NCBI RefSeq assembly: GCF_000802245.2
Contig: NZ_CP021080.1
Span: forward strand, 6,510,001-6,574,000
Reading direction: 5' to 3'
Source: Streptomyces pluripotens
GTDB lineage: Bacteria > Actinomycetota > Actinomycetes > Streptomycetales > Streptomycetaceae
DNA: 64,000 nt
Shown here: piece by piece, positions 34,435 to 42,673 of the stretch
How the letters are laid out: the number at the start of each line of letters is the position of its first letter
How positions within the stretch are numbered: the first letter of the stretch is position 1
Position numbers and translations under genes: made by a program
Notes under the pieces: model-generated
Database searches by the model: none
What the model was told of the DNA's origin: nothing
Seen by the model: only the letters and a program-made list of their open reading frames with translations

Positions 34435-34868
34435 CAATTGCTCAGTCCCCGGCCGAGGCTCCAGGGTGCGCACCGGACGCCGCTCTTCGAGGGGCAAGTG
34501 TGACCCGCCCCGGTGTCAGAGTGGGCGGACGCACGCCGTGCCGCCGGCTCGGTCGAGCGGCGGCGGGTTGGTGCCATCCGGTGCCATGGGGCGTCGCGTG
34601 CGGTGTACTGGGCGGACGGGAACCGTGTCGGCGCGGGTGGTCGCGGGAGGGATGGCCTTTTTGCGTGCGGAGTTCCTCATGACTCGGGTGCGGGGTGGGA
34701 GGGCAACGATGTCAATCGTTTTGTGCTTACATTCGGACCTGCTTGTGAAATGATGTCTTAACAAAGTATTGACAGCGGGCCCGTCACGGACTTTGATCCC
34801 GTCCCAACGCGACAGCGTTCCGACGCGACAGCGTCCCTTCCCCCGTCGCACAGTGAGGTGCAGGAAAG
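34435..34868 (+). promoter_or_regulatory. Promoter region of the inositol-like operon
   Basis: 434 bp without a gene. The last 150 bp are AT-rich for this genome. TTGTGCTTACA (34721-34731) resembles TTGTCAGTACAA in front of the LacI-type gene at 40933. A hyphenated palindrome, TGTCnnnACnnnGTnnnGACA (34754-34774), contains TTGACA, usable as a -35 box. A LacI-type repressor binding here is plausible, not shown. Confidence 0.5.
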
Positions 34869-35882
34869 ATGGACCGCTCTTCTCGCTCCCGCTCCCGCAG
34901 ACTGGCCCCGGCCGTGGCCGCTGCGGCAGCCCTCATCCTCGCCGGCTGCTCAAGCAGCTCCGGCGGCAAGAAGGCCGAGGAGGGAGCGGCGAACGCCTCT
35001 GCGGGCAAGGCCGACACCCCCCGCATGACCGTCGCCCTGGTCACCCACCAGGCGCCCGGAGACACGTTCTGGGACACCGTCCGCAAGGGCGCGGAAGCCG
35101 CTGCGGCCAAGGACAACATGAAACTCGTCTACGCCAGCGATCCCAACGCCGGCAACCAGGCGAACTTGGTGCAGAACGCGATCGACCAGAAGGTCGACGG
35201 CATCGCGGTCACACTGGCCAAGCCCGACGCGATGAAGAGCGTGATCGGCAAGGCTCGGCAATCCGGCATACCCGTGGTCGGACTCAACTCCGGACTGAGT
35301 GACTGGAAGAAGCTCGACCTGCTGGAATTCTTCGGGCAGGACGAGAGCGTGGCGGGCGAGGCGTTCGGCAAGAAGCTGAACACCACCGGTGCCAAGAAGG
35401 TCGTGTGTGTGATCCAGGAGCAGGGCAACGTGGGCCTCACCCAGCGCTGCGACGGCGTGAAGAAGACGTTCACGGGCACCACCGAGACGCTCTATGTCAA
35501 CGGCACCGACATGCCGTCCGTGAAAGCGACCATCACGGCGAAGCTGAAGCAGGACACCTCCATCGACACCGTCGTCACACTCGGCGCGCCGTTCGCCCTC
35601 ACCGCGGTGCAGTCGGTGGCTGACGCCGGTAGCAAGGCCCAGGTCGCCACCTTCGACCTCAACAAGGAACTGGTCAAGGCCGTCCGGAACGGCACCATCG
35701 AGTTCGCCGTCGACCAGCAGCCGTACCTGCAGGGCTACCTCGCGGTCGATTCCCTGTGGCTCTACAAGAACAACGGCAACTACAGCGGTGGCGGCGAGCA
35801 GCCGGTGCTGACCGGCCCGGCCTTCGTGGACAAGTCCAACATCGACCGGATCGCCGCCTTCGCCGCGAAGGGCACCCGGTGA
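34869..35882 (+). CDS. CUT2 sugar-binding lipoprotein (ribose/inositol type)
   Basis: 337 residues. Signal sequence with lipobox ILAGCSS, then a type 1 periplasmic-binding fold: MTVALVTHQAPGDTFWDTV, NAIDQKVDGIAVTLAKPDAM, IPVVGLNSG and FAVDQQPYLQGYLAV, as in ribose- and inositol-binding proteins. AGGAAAG precedes ATG 34869. It is the first gene of a coupled operon with a permease, an ATPase and an IolE-like isomerase, so the ligand is probably myo-inositol or a related cyclitol or sugar. Confidence 0.92.
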   Translation: MDRSSRSRSRRLAPAVAAAAALILAGCSSSSGGKKAEEGAANASAGKADTPRMTVALVTHQAPGDTFWDTVRKGAEAAAAKDNMKLVYASDPNAGNQANLVQNAIDQKVDGIAVTLAKPDAMKSVIGKARQSGIPVVGLNSGLSDWKKLDLLEFFGQDESVAGEAFGKKLNTTGAKKVVCVIQEQGNVGLTQRCDGVKKTFTGTTETLYVNGTDMPSVKATITAKLKQDTSIDTVVTLGAPFALTAVQSVADAGSKAQVATFDLNKELVKAVRNGTIEFAVDQQPYLQGYLAVDSLWLYKNNGNYSGGGEQPVLTGPAFVDKSNIDRIAAFAAKGTR

Positions 35883-36958
35883 TGAGGATGGCGCAGCAGG
35901 CTGAGCCGGCGGCTGGCGCACCGCCGGCTTCCGGCCCTGGGGTGGCCGACGGCCGGACCACCCGGCGCCCGTTGGCGCTCCGGCTGCTGGCCCGCCCCGA
36001 AGTGGGCGTCTTCCTCGGCGCCGCGGCCGTACTGGTCTTCTTCCTGATCGTCGCGCCCTCGGTCCGCGAGGGCGGGTCGATGGCCACGGTCCTGTACCAG
36101 TCGTCGACCATCGGCATCATGGCCCTCCCCGTGGCCCTGCTGATGATCGGCGGTGAGTTCGACCTCTCCGCCGGTGTGGCGGTGATCACGTCCGCACTCA
36201 CCGCGAGCATGCTCAGCTACCAGCTCACGCTGAACGTGTGGGTCGGTGTGATCGCCGCTCTGATCGTCTCCCTCGCGATCGGCGCCTTCAACGGTTGGAT
36301 GGTGGTGAAGACCGGACTGCCCAGCTTCCTGGTCACTCTCGGCACCTTCCTGATCCTGCAGGGCGCCAACCTCGCCGTCACCAAGCTGGTCACCGGCAAC
36401 GTCGCCACCGACGACATCAGTGACATGGACGGCTTCGACCAGGCCAAGAAGGTCTTCGCCTCTTCCGTCGGTGTCGGCGGCGTCCAGGTGAAGATCACCG
36501 TGTTCTACTGGCTGGCCTTCGCGGCCCTCGCCACCTGGGTGCTGTTGCGCACCAAGTATGGCAACTGGGTGTTCGCCGTCGGCGGCAGCAAGGAGTCCGC
36601 GCGGGCCGTCGGTGTGCCGGTGACCTTCACGAAGATCTCACTGTTCATGTTGGTCGGCCTCGGCGCCTGGTTCGTCGGCATGCACGAGCTGTTCTCCTTC
36701 AACACCGTCCAGTCGGGCGAGGGCGTCGGCCCGGAGCTCATCTACATCTCCGCGGCCGTCATCGGCGGCTGCCTGCTCACCGGCGGCTACGGCTCGGCGA
36801 TCGGCCCCGTTTTCGGCGCCTTCATGTTCGGCATGGTCAACCAGGGCATCGTCTTCGCCGGTTGGAACCCCGACTGGTTCAAGGCATTCCTCGGCGTGAT
36901 GCTCCTCGGCGCCGTCCTGATCAATCTGTGGGTCCAGCGCACGGCCACCCGGAGGTAA
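35882..36958 (+). CDS. CUT2 ABC transporter permease (RbsC-like)
   Basis: 358 residues with eight to ten hydrophobic segments. MIGGEFDLSAGVAVITSALTA is the RbsC-family signature near the start of the domain, and YGSAIGPVFGAFMFGMVNQG lies near the end. ATG 35882 overlaps the last base of the preceding stop (TGATG). Forms the channel for the binding protein above and the ATPase below. Confidence 0.92.
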   Translation: MRMAQQAEPAAGAPPASGPGVADGRTTRRPLALRLLARPEVGVFLGAAAVLVFFLIVAPSVREGGSMATVLYQSSTIGIMALPVALLMIGGEFDLSAGVAVITSALTASMLSYQLTLNVWVGVIAALIVSLAIGAFNGWMVVKTGLPSFLVTLGTFLILQGANLAVTKLVTGNVATDDISDMDGFDQAKKVFASSVGVGGVQVKITVFYWLAFAALATWVLLRTKYGNWVFAVGGSKESARAVGVPVTFTKISLFMLVGLGAWFVGMHELFSFNTVQSGEGVGPELIYISAAVIGGCLLTGGYGSAIGPVFGAFMFGMVNQGIVFAGWNPDWFKAFLGVMLLGAVLINLWVQRTATRR

Positions 36959-36961
36959 CCG

Positions 36962-37870
36962 ATGACCGACAACGGAACCGCACCCCACGGCGCCGTCCTC
37001 GGTGGCACCGCGCCCCCGGACGGACCGCTGGTGGAACTGCGGGGCGCGGGCAAGTCCTACGGAAACATCCGCGCCCTGCACGGTGTCGACCTCCAAGTCC
37101 GCCCCGGACGAGTCACCTGCGTCCTCGGCGACAACGGGGCCGGCAAGTCCACCCTCATCAAGATCATCTCAGGGCTGCACCAGCACACCGAGGGCGAATT
37201 CCTCGTGGACGGGCGGCCCGTGCGCTTCGGCACCCCGCGCGAGGCCCTCGACCTCGGTATCGCCGCCGTCTACCAGGACCTGGCGACCGTCCCGTTGATG
37301 CCGGTGTGGCGGAACTTCTTCCTTGGTTCCGAACTGACGGTGGGCCCCTGGCCGATCCGCCGCCTGGACATCGCCCGCATGAAAGAGACCGCCGATCGGG
37401 AATTGCGCCACATGGGCATCGTCCTGGACGATCTGGAGCAGCCCATCGGCACGCTTTCCGGCGGCCAGCGTCAGTGTGTGGCGATCGCCCGCGCCGTCCA
37501 TTTCGGCGCCCGTGTCCTCATCCTGGACGAGCCGACCGCGGCCCTGGGCGTCAAGCAGTCCGGCGTCGTGCTGAAGTACATCGCCGCCGCCCGTGACCGG
37601 GGGCTGGGCGTCGTCTTCATCACCCACAACCCTCACCACGCCTACATGGTCGGCGACCATTTCAGCGTCCTGCGTCTCGGAACCCTAGAGCTGTCCGCGG
37701 ACCGCAGTGAGATCGGCCTGGAAGAGCTCACCCACCACATGGCTGGCGGCACCGAACTCGCCGCGCTCAAGCACGAGCTGGCGCAGGTGCGCGGCGTTGA
37801 TGTCGAGGAAATGCCCGAGAAGGAAGACCTCAGCGCGCCCGTGGCGAACTCATCCGAAGGGAACTCCTGA
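36962..37870 (+). CDS. CUT2 ABC transporter ATPase, single-domain
   Basis: 302 residues. Walker A LGDNGAGKST, Q-loop AAVYQDLATV, signature LSGGQRQCVAIARAV, Walker B VLILDEPTAALG and FITHNPHHAY. RbsA-type proteins usually hold two ATPase domains (about 500 residues); this one has a single domain, as is seen in some inositol and other CUT2 systems, and so should act as a homodimer. A 60-residue C-terminal tail is acidic. Located three bases after the permease stop. Confidence 0.92.
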   Translation: MTDNGTAPHGAVLGGTAPPDGPLVELRGAGKSYGNIRALHGVDLQVRPGRVTCVLGDNGAGKSTLIKIISGLHQHTEGEFLVDGRPVRFGTPREALDLGIAAVYQDLATVPLMPVWRNFFLGSELTVGPWPIRRLDIARMKETADRELRHMGIVLDDLEQPIGTLSGGQRQCVAIARAVHFGARVLILDEPTAALGVKQSGVVLKYIAAARDRGLGVVFITHNPHHAYMVGDHFSVLRLGTLELSADRSEIGLEELTHHMAGGTELAALKHELAQVRGVDVEEMPEKEDLSAPVANSSEGNS

Positions 37871-37872
37871 CC

Positions 37873-38775
37873 ATGCCCCACGCCCTCGACCACATCCGGG
37901 TCGGCTCGGCCCCCGACTCCTGGGGCGTCTGGTTCCCCGACGACCCGCGGCAGGTTCCCTGGGAGCGCTTCCTCGACGAGGTCGCCGAAGCAGGCTACGA
38001 CTGGATCGAACTCGGTCCCTACGGCTACCTTCCCACCGACCCGGCGCGGCTGGCCGATGAGGTGGCCCGGCGCAGTCTGAAGGTTTCGGCGGGCACGGTC
38101 TTCACCGGTATGCACCGCGGCCCGTCCGTCTGGGAGGCCACCTGGGAGCATGTCGGCCAGGTGGCCGCGCTCACCCAGGCCATGGGCGCCAGGCACCTCG
38201 TGGTGATCCCCTCCTTCTGGCGCGACGACAAGACCGCCCAAATTTTGGAGCCGCCGGAGCTGACCGCCGAGCAGTGGGGGCACTTGGCCCAGGGCATGGA
38301 ACGGCTCGGCCACGAGGTCAAGGAGACCTACGACCTGGACATCGTGGTCCACCCGCACGCCGACACCCACATCGACACCGAGGAGCACGTCGAACGCTTC
38401 CTGGACTCCACCGACGCCGAGTTGGTCAGCCTGTGCCTGGACACGGGCCACTACGCCTACTGCGGCGGCGACAGCGTCAAGTTGATCGAGACCTACGGCG
38501 AACGCCTCGGCTACCTGCACCTCAAGCAGGTCGACCCGGAGATCCTGGCGGACGTCCGCGCGCACGAGGTGCCCTTCGGCCCGGCCGTAGCACGTGGGGT
38601 GATGTGCGAACCGCCCTCCGGCGTACCGGAGCTGGGACCGGTCCTGGAGGCGGCGCAGAAGCTGGGCGTGGAACTGTTCGCCATCGTCGAGCAGGACATG
38701 TACCCCTGTGAGCCGGACCGGCCGCTGCCGATCGCGGTGCGTACCCGCCGGTTCCTGCGGTCCTGCGGAGCTTGA
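37873..38775 (+). CDS. Sugar isomerase/epimerase, IolE-like TIM barrel
   Basis: 300 residues, xylose-isomerase-like TIM barrel. It starts RVGSAPDSWGVWF, the hallmark of IolE-type (2-keto-myo-inositol dehydratase) and related proteins, followed by DWIELGPYGYLP, VVHPHADTHIDTEEHVERFL, CLDTGHYAYCGGDSV and YLHLKQVDP, which supply metal ligands. Two bases separate it from the transporter ATPase gene. Together with IolG-like dehydrogenases nearby it points to cyclitol catabolism; a different ketose epimerase activity cannot be excluded. The stop codon lies inside a 17-bp tandem duplication. Confidence 0.87.
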   Translation: MPHALDHIRVGSAPDSWGVWFPDDPRQVPWERFLDEVAEAGYDWIELGPYGYLPTDPARLADEVARRSLKVSAGTVFTGMHRGPSVWEATWEHVGQVAALTQAMGARHLVVIPSFWRDDKTAQILEPPELTAEQWGHLAQGMERLGHEVKETYDLDIVVHPHADTHIDTEEHVERFLDSTDAELVSLCLDTGHYAYCGGDSVKLIETYGERLGYLHLKQVDPEILADVRAHEVPFGPAVARGVMCEPPSGVPELGPVLEAAQKLGVELFAIVEQDMYPCEPDRPLPIAVRTRRFLRSCGA

Positions 38776-38840
38776 GGTCCCGTGGAGCTTGAGGTCCCGT
38801 AGCGGTCCCGTGGGTTGCTGTGTTCCCGTGGGTTGCCGTG
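38767..38840 (+). repeat. Tandem repeats at the end of the IolE-like gene
   Basis: GGAGCTTGAGGTCCCGT occurs twice in perfect tandem (38767-38783, 38784-38800); the first copy includes the gene's TGA stop (38773-38775). Two imperfect copies of TCCCGTGGGTTGCTGTG follow (38806-38840). Replication slippage is the likely origin. Confidence 0.85.
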
Positions 38841-38994
38841 CACCCGCGGGTCCGCGGGAGCCCCTGTCTGCTCCATCGCCTCGGGTTCCTGCTGTACCCC
38901 AGGGGATTCGGCCCGCAGGCCGCGGGGAACCAAACGGGGGCACGCGGGCGTTGAGGACGATGACGGGGGACGCCCGCGCCGACGGGAGGACGAG

Positions 38995-39189
38995 ATGGCA
39001 CACCGCACACAGCCCGGCGAGACACCCGGCGAAGCGGCCGGCGGGGCAGACCCGCACCATGATCGCTTCAGCGCGCTGCCCGAACGGATACGCCCGGAGG
39101 ATATGGTGGAGTGCAGACCGGCGACGCTGCCGGACCCGGCACGGGACACCTACAATCCCGACGAGTGGCTGATCCGGTACTGCGGCTGA
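38995..39189 (+). CDS. Small acidic protein of unknown function
   Basis: 64 residues from ATG 38995, preceded by GGGAGG at good spacing. Hydrophilic, Pro-rich start (TQPGETPGEAAGGAD), then FSALPERIRPEDMVECRP and DTYNPDEWLIRYCG. The ordered, charged C-terminal half and the strong ribosome-binding site argue for a real gene. I do not recognise the family. It lies downstream of the inositol-like operon and may be its last member or independent. Confidence 0.6.
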   Translation: MAHRTQPGETPGEAAGGADPHHDRFSALPERIRPEDMVECRPATLPDPARDTYNPDEWLIRYCG

Positions 39190-39474
39190 GGGTCTGCCGG
39201 CACACGCGGTTCGCGGACGGCGCCGGCCGTGCCTCCACCCAACCTGTGGGTCCCGCCTTCAGCCACGGGCGCGACCGGATCCCGTCCGACCCGAAGACCG
39301 AGCGGCGCTACCTCGGATGGGTCCCTCGTGGGTGTGGCGCACCGGCAGCGGGCTCTTCGCCTCCGGCCGCCCCCGGCCGAGGCCGGCACACGGCCCGGGA
39401 CGAGTTTCGTGGCTGCCCGGTGTGGCCGAGGTCGCTTGGGCGCGCCCAGCTCGACCCGGGCCGTGCCCCCGCTG

Positions 39475-40479
39475 TCACGCTCCCTTCACTTCGGCGAGGG
39501 TCACCGGCCGGTGCTCGTGCAGGGAAAGGGTGCAGGCCTCGGCGATCCAGCCGGCTTCCAAAGCTTCCTCGATCGTGCAGGGGGAGGGACGGATGCCGGA
39601 CACCACCTCGGTGAAGGCCGCGAGTTCGGCGCGGTAGGCCTCGGTGAACCGGTCCATGAAGAAGCCGTGCGGGGTACCAGAGGGGAAGGCCACACCGGGC
39701 TCGGCCGAGCGCAGCGGCACCTTGTCGTCCAAGCCCACGGCGAGGGAGTCCGCGAAGCCGTGGAGTTCCATGCGGACGTCGTAGCCGCGTGCGTTGTGAC
39801 GGGAGTTGGAGACCACCGCGATGGTGCCGTCGTCCAAGGTGAGGAGCGCGCCGGCGGTGTCGCAGTCCCCCGCCGCCGCGATGTAGTCGGCGCCCCGGTT
39901 GCCGCCCACCGCGTACACCTCGGCGACCTCACGGCCCGTCACCCAGCGGATGACGTCGAAGTCGTGCACGGAGCAGTCGCGGAAGATCCCGCCGGACGCG
40001 GCGATGTACGCGGCCGGTGGCGGCGCCGGGTCCAGGGTCGTGGAGCGGACCGTGTGCAGCTTGCCCAGCTCACCGGACCGGACCGCGGCGCGCGCGGCGG
40101 CGAAGCCCGCGTCGAAGCGGCGGTTGTAGCCGATCTGGATCGGGACACCGCTTTCCCGTACGGCCCTCAACACCTCGACGCCCTCCGCCATGGTGCGGGC
40201 CACCGGCTTCTCACAGAAGACCGGCACCCCGGCTGAGACTCCGGCGAGGAGCAGCGCCGGGTGGGCGTCGGTGGCCGCCGCGACGACGATGCCGTCGACA
40301 CCGGCCGCCAGCACTGTCTCCGGGGAGTCCGCGACCTCGGCCCCGAACCGTTCGGCGGCGGCCTTGGCAGCGTCCGTGAACGGATCGGAGACGACGAGCG
40401 ACTCGACGGCGTCCAGTCCGGAGAGGGTTTCGGCGTGGAAGGCGCCGATGCGGCCGAGGCCGAGGATACCGATGCGCAT
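39475..40479 (-). CDS. Gfo/Idh/MocA oxidoreductase, inositol 2-dehydrogenase-like
   Basis: 334 residues. Rossmann start RIGILGLGRIGAFHAETL, then FCEKPVARTMAEG with the catalytic-region EKP, IQIGYNRRFDAGFAAA, and GGIFRDCSVHDFDVIRW containing the Asp-x-x-x-His pair of IolG. Ends HRPVTLAEVKG. Probably oxidises myo-inositol or a related cyclitol or sugar with NAD(P). It faces the IolE-like operon and lies next to a LacI regulator; an SDR fragment lies just upstream. Family certain, substrate inferred. Confidence 0.9.
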   Translation of the reverse strand: MRIGILGLGRIGAFHAETLSGLDAVESLVVSDPFTDAAKAAAERFGAEVADSPETVLAAGVDGIVVAAATDAHPALLLAGVSAGVPVFCEKPVARTMAEGVEVLRAVRESGVPIQIGYNRRFDAGFAAARAAVRSGELGKLHTVRSTTLDPAPPPAAYIAASGGIFRDCSVHDFDVIRWVTGREVAEVYAVGGNRGADYIAAAGDCDTAGALLTLDDGTIAVVSNSRHNARGYDVRMELHGFADSLAVGLDDKVPLRSAEPGVAFPSGTPHGFFMDRFTEAYRAELAAFTEVVSGIRPSPCTIEEALEAGWIAEACTLSLHEHRPVTLAEVKGA

Positions 40480-40493
40480 GGTGGTGCAACTCC

Positions 40494-40690
40494 TCAGGTG
40501 CGGTGGTACGGGTGCGGTGGTACCGGAGGGGGAAGCGAGCCAGGCACGGGCGCCCGTACGTTCTGGTCCCAGTCGATCACTGGGCCGATGACCACGCGGA
40601 CCGGTCGGACAGCAGGAAGACCATGGAGTCCGCGATTTCGTCCGGCTGGCCGAGCTTGGCCAGCAGCCGCTCGCCCGTGTGTGCCGGGGC
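40494..40690 (-). pseudogene. C-terminal fragment of a short-chain dehydrogenase, frameshifted
   Basis: The phrase LLAKLGQPDEIADSMVFLLSDRSAW is the unmistakable end of an SDR enzyme, but it then stops in frame; a +1 shift restores VIGPVIDWDQNV, the expected end. The Rossmann part and catalytic YxxxK are absent upstream. A deletion plus frameshift remnant, possibly of another dehydrogenase of the inositol region. Confidence 0.75.
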
Positions 40691-40867
40691 GTGCTGCGCC
40701 ACCCCGGCGCCCTGCGGGTGGCGCGCGAGGTACGTGGTGCGTGCGACCAGGGGGCGCACGGCTGCGAGAGCGCGCCCCTGCCCGGACGAACCGGTGCGGT
40801 GGGGAACGGCGGCCGGGGACATCGGCGTCCTGCTTTCGGTCACGGGAGCGATGCGACCCTGTCATTC

Positions 40868-40879
40868 TTGTCAGTACAA
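40868..40879 (+). promoter_or_regulatory. TTGTCAGTACAA operator-like site before the LacI gene
   Basis: An inverted repeat TTGT-CAGT-ACAA 54 bp before ATG 40933. A related TTGTGCTTACA lies in the promoter of the inositol-like operon (34721). A shared site for this LacI regulator is suggested by the match, but the motif is short. Confidence 0.4.
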
Positions 40880-40932
40880 ACCCGTCGAACAACCAGCAGC
40901 CACCCATCAAAAACCCGTCAAGGAGCCGGTCC

Positions 40933-41964
40933 ATGGGCCATCCGTTCCCCATCCGGGAAATCGCACGTCAGGCAGGACTCAGCGAAGCCACTGTGGACCG
41001 CGTGCTGAACGGCAGGGGAGGAGTGCGGGAGAGCACCGCGCGGGAGGTGCACCGGGCCATCGCGGACCTCGATCGGCAGCGCACCCAGGTCCGGCTGGTC
41101 GGCCGTACCTTCATGGTCGACATCGTGGTGCAGGCGCCCGAGCGGTTCAGCACCGCCGTACGCGCCGCGCTGGAGGCTGAACTGCCCGCGCTGCACCCGG
41201 CGGTGGTCCGCTCGCGGTTCCACTTCAGCGAGGGCGGACCGGTCCGGGAACAGGTCAGGACCTTGGACCGGATCGCCCGGCGCGGCTCGCAGGGGGTGGT
41301 CCTCAAAGCGCCGGACGTTCCGGAGGTCACCGCGGCCGTCGGCCGGCTCACCGCCGCCGGTATTCCGGTCGTCACCCTCGTCACCGACCTGCCCGCCAGT
41401 GCGCGGCTGGCCTATGTCGGCATCGACAACCGGGCCGCCGGCGCCACTGCCGCCTACCTGACGGGTCAGTGGCTGGGAGACCGGCCCGGCAACGTCCTCA
41501 CCAGCCTCAGCAGTGGCTTCTTCCGCAACGAGGAGGAGCGCGAGATGGGCTTCCGCGGTGTCATGCGGGCCCGGCAGCCGGAACGGACGCTCGTGGAGAT
41601 CGCGGAGGGGCAGGGTCTGGACACCACGCAGTACGATCTCGTCCGTGCCGCCCTGGAACGCGACCCGGAGATCCGGGCCGTGTACTGCATCGGCGGCGGC
41701 AACGACGCCACCCTGCGGGCTTTTGCCGCCCTCGGCCGCGAGTGCGTGGTGTTCATCGCCCACGATCTCGACCAGGACAACACGCGCCTGTTGCGCGCGC
41801 ACCGGTTGTCCGCAGTGCTCCACCACGACCTGCGCCGGGACATGAGGGAGGCCTGCCACCTCGTGATGCGCGCGCACGGTGCGCTGCCCCCGGCCGGGCC
41901 GGTACCGCCGTCCGTGATCCAGGTCGTCACGCCGTACAACATGCCCGCGTGGGCGGCCCGGTGA
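40933..41964 (+). CDS. LacI-family regulator of the inositol-like locus
   Basis: 343 residues. The N-terminal helix-turn-helix and hinge read IREIARQAGLSEATVDRVLNGRGGV, followed by a sugar-binding fold with RRGSQGVVLKAPDVPEVTAAV, IPVVTLVTDLPAS and YVGIDNRAAGATAAYL. AAGGAG lies eight bases before ATG 40933. The binding domain resembles CUT2 binding proteins, as in regulators of inositol or rhizopine-type operons, so it probably senses the transported compound. Its stop lies in a 20-bp tandem repeat. Confidence 0.9.
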   Translation: MGHPFPIREIARQAGLSEATVDRVLNGRGGVRESTAREVHRAIADLDRQRTQVRLVGRTFMVDIVVQAPERFSTAVRAALEAELPALHPAVVRSRFHFSEGGPVREQVRTLDRIARRGSQGVVLKAPDVPEVTAAVGRLTAAGIPVVTLVTDLPASARLAYVGIDNRAAGATAAYLTGQWLGDRPGNVLTSLSSGFFRNEEEREMGFRGVMRARQPERTLVEIAEGQGLDTTQYDLVRAALERDPEIRAVYCIGGGNDATLRAFAALGRECVVFIAHDLDQDNTRLLRAHRLSAVLHHDLRRDMREACHLVMRAHGALPPAGPVPPSVIQVVTPYNMPAWAAR

Positions 41965-42020
41965 AGCCGACCGACGCCGAGCGAAGCCGACCGACGCCGA
42001 GCGGGGCTGAGCGAAGCCGA
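41961..42020 (+). repeat. 20-bp tandem repeat across the LacI stop codon
   Basis: GTGAAGCCGACCGACGCCGA (41961-41980, including TGA 41962-41964) is followed by a copy with one change (41981-42000); half copies follow to 42020. Comparable to the duplication at the end of the IolE-like gene. Confidence 0.85.
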
Positions 42021-42064
42021 ATCGAGGCGCGTGATGACGTGTGATGACGGGTGAAGGGGACCCG

Positions 42065-42673
42065 GTGACCCGCACCGAGCAGGTGGAGATCGACGGCGTG
42101 CCGCTGGTCGCGACGCTCCGGCAGGGCGGCGGGATCGGGCTGCTGGCACTGCACGGGAGCAATGAGGGGGGTACGGGCGAGCTGGCTGACCTCATCGCCC
42201 GGCGCACCGGCGCCACCAGTCTGGTCTTCACCCAGCCGGACGTCCAGCGGCCCGTGCACCTGCCGTCCCGGCGCATGGCCGCGGAGCACTGCGTGCTCCT
42301 GCGCCGGTTCCTGGACCGGGTGTCACTCACGGTCTCCTTGCACGGACACATGCGCCCGCACGCGCCGCGCACCGTCTTCCTGGGCGGCCGCAACCGCGCG
42401 GCGGCGCTCGTTCTCGCCCGGGAGCTGGGCGAACTCGCGCCCCGCTTCCAGGCGGTAACGGACCTGGCGGCGATCCCGGTCGCCCTGCGCGGTGTGCACC
42501 CCCGAAATCCGGTCAACCTGACCCGCCTGGGCGGTGTCCAGGTGGAGCTGCCGCTGTCGGCCAGGACCACGGGGTCGGCCGACGTGCCCCCGCAACCGGT
42601 GGCCGACGCCCTTGTCGCCGGGGTCCTGCGGCTGGCTCAGACGTCCTCGATGTCCGCCCAGGAGCCGCTCTGA
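42065..42673 (+). CDS. Poly-gamma-glutamate hydrolase-like protein
   Basis: 202 residues. LLALHGSNEGGTGELADLIAR and LTVSLHGHMRPHAPRTVFLGG match the zinc-amidohydrolase core of phage-type poly-gamma-glutamate hydrolases (PF05908), where the HG-x-x-E and SLHGH histidines and glutamate bind zinc. No signal peptide, unlike secreted members. GTG 42065 is preceded by GAAGGGGA at good spacing; GTG 42041 is a weaker upstream alternative. The gene overlaps the convergent dehydrogenase gene by 37 bp. A cytoplasmic gamma-glutamyl or amide hydrolase is possible; role in this locus unclear. Confidence 0.7.
   Translation: MTRTEQVEIDGVPLVATLRQGGGIGLLALHGSNEGGTGELADLIARRTGATSLVFTQPDVQRPVHLPSRRMAAEHCVLLRRFLDRVSLTVSLHGHMRPHAPRTVFLGGRNRAAALVLARELGELAPRFQAVTDLAAIPVALRGVHPRNPVNLTRLGGVQVELPLSARTTGSADVPPQPVADALVAGVLRLAQTSSMSAQEPL

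Noticed and set aside
34466..34761. Short overlapping open frames before the inositol-like operon
   Set aside because: They cover the AT-richer promoter region and have no start signals or homology.
40918..42570. Minus-strand open frame of 550 codons across the LacI gene
   Set aside because: Shadow of the LacI and hydrolase genes; no recognisable domain.
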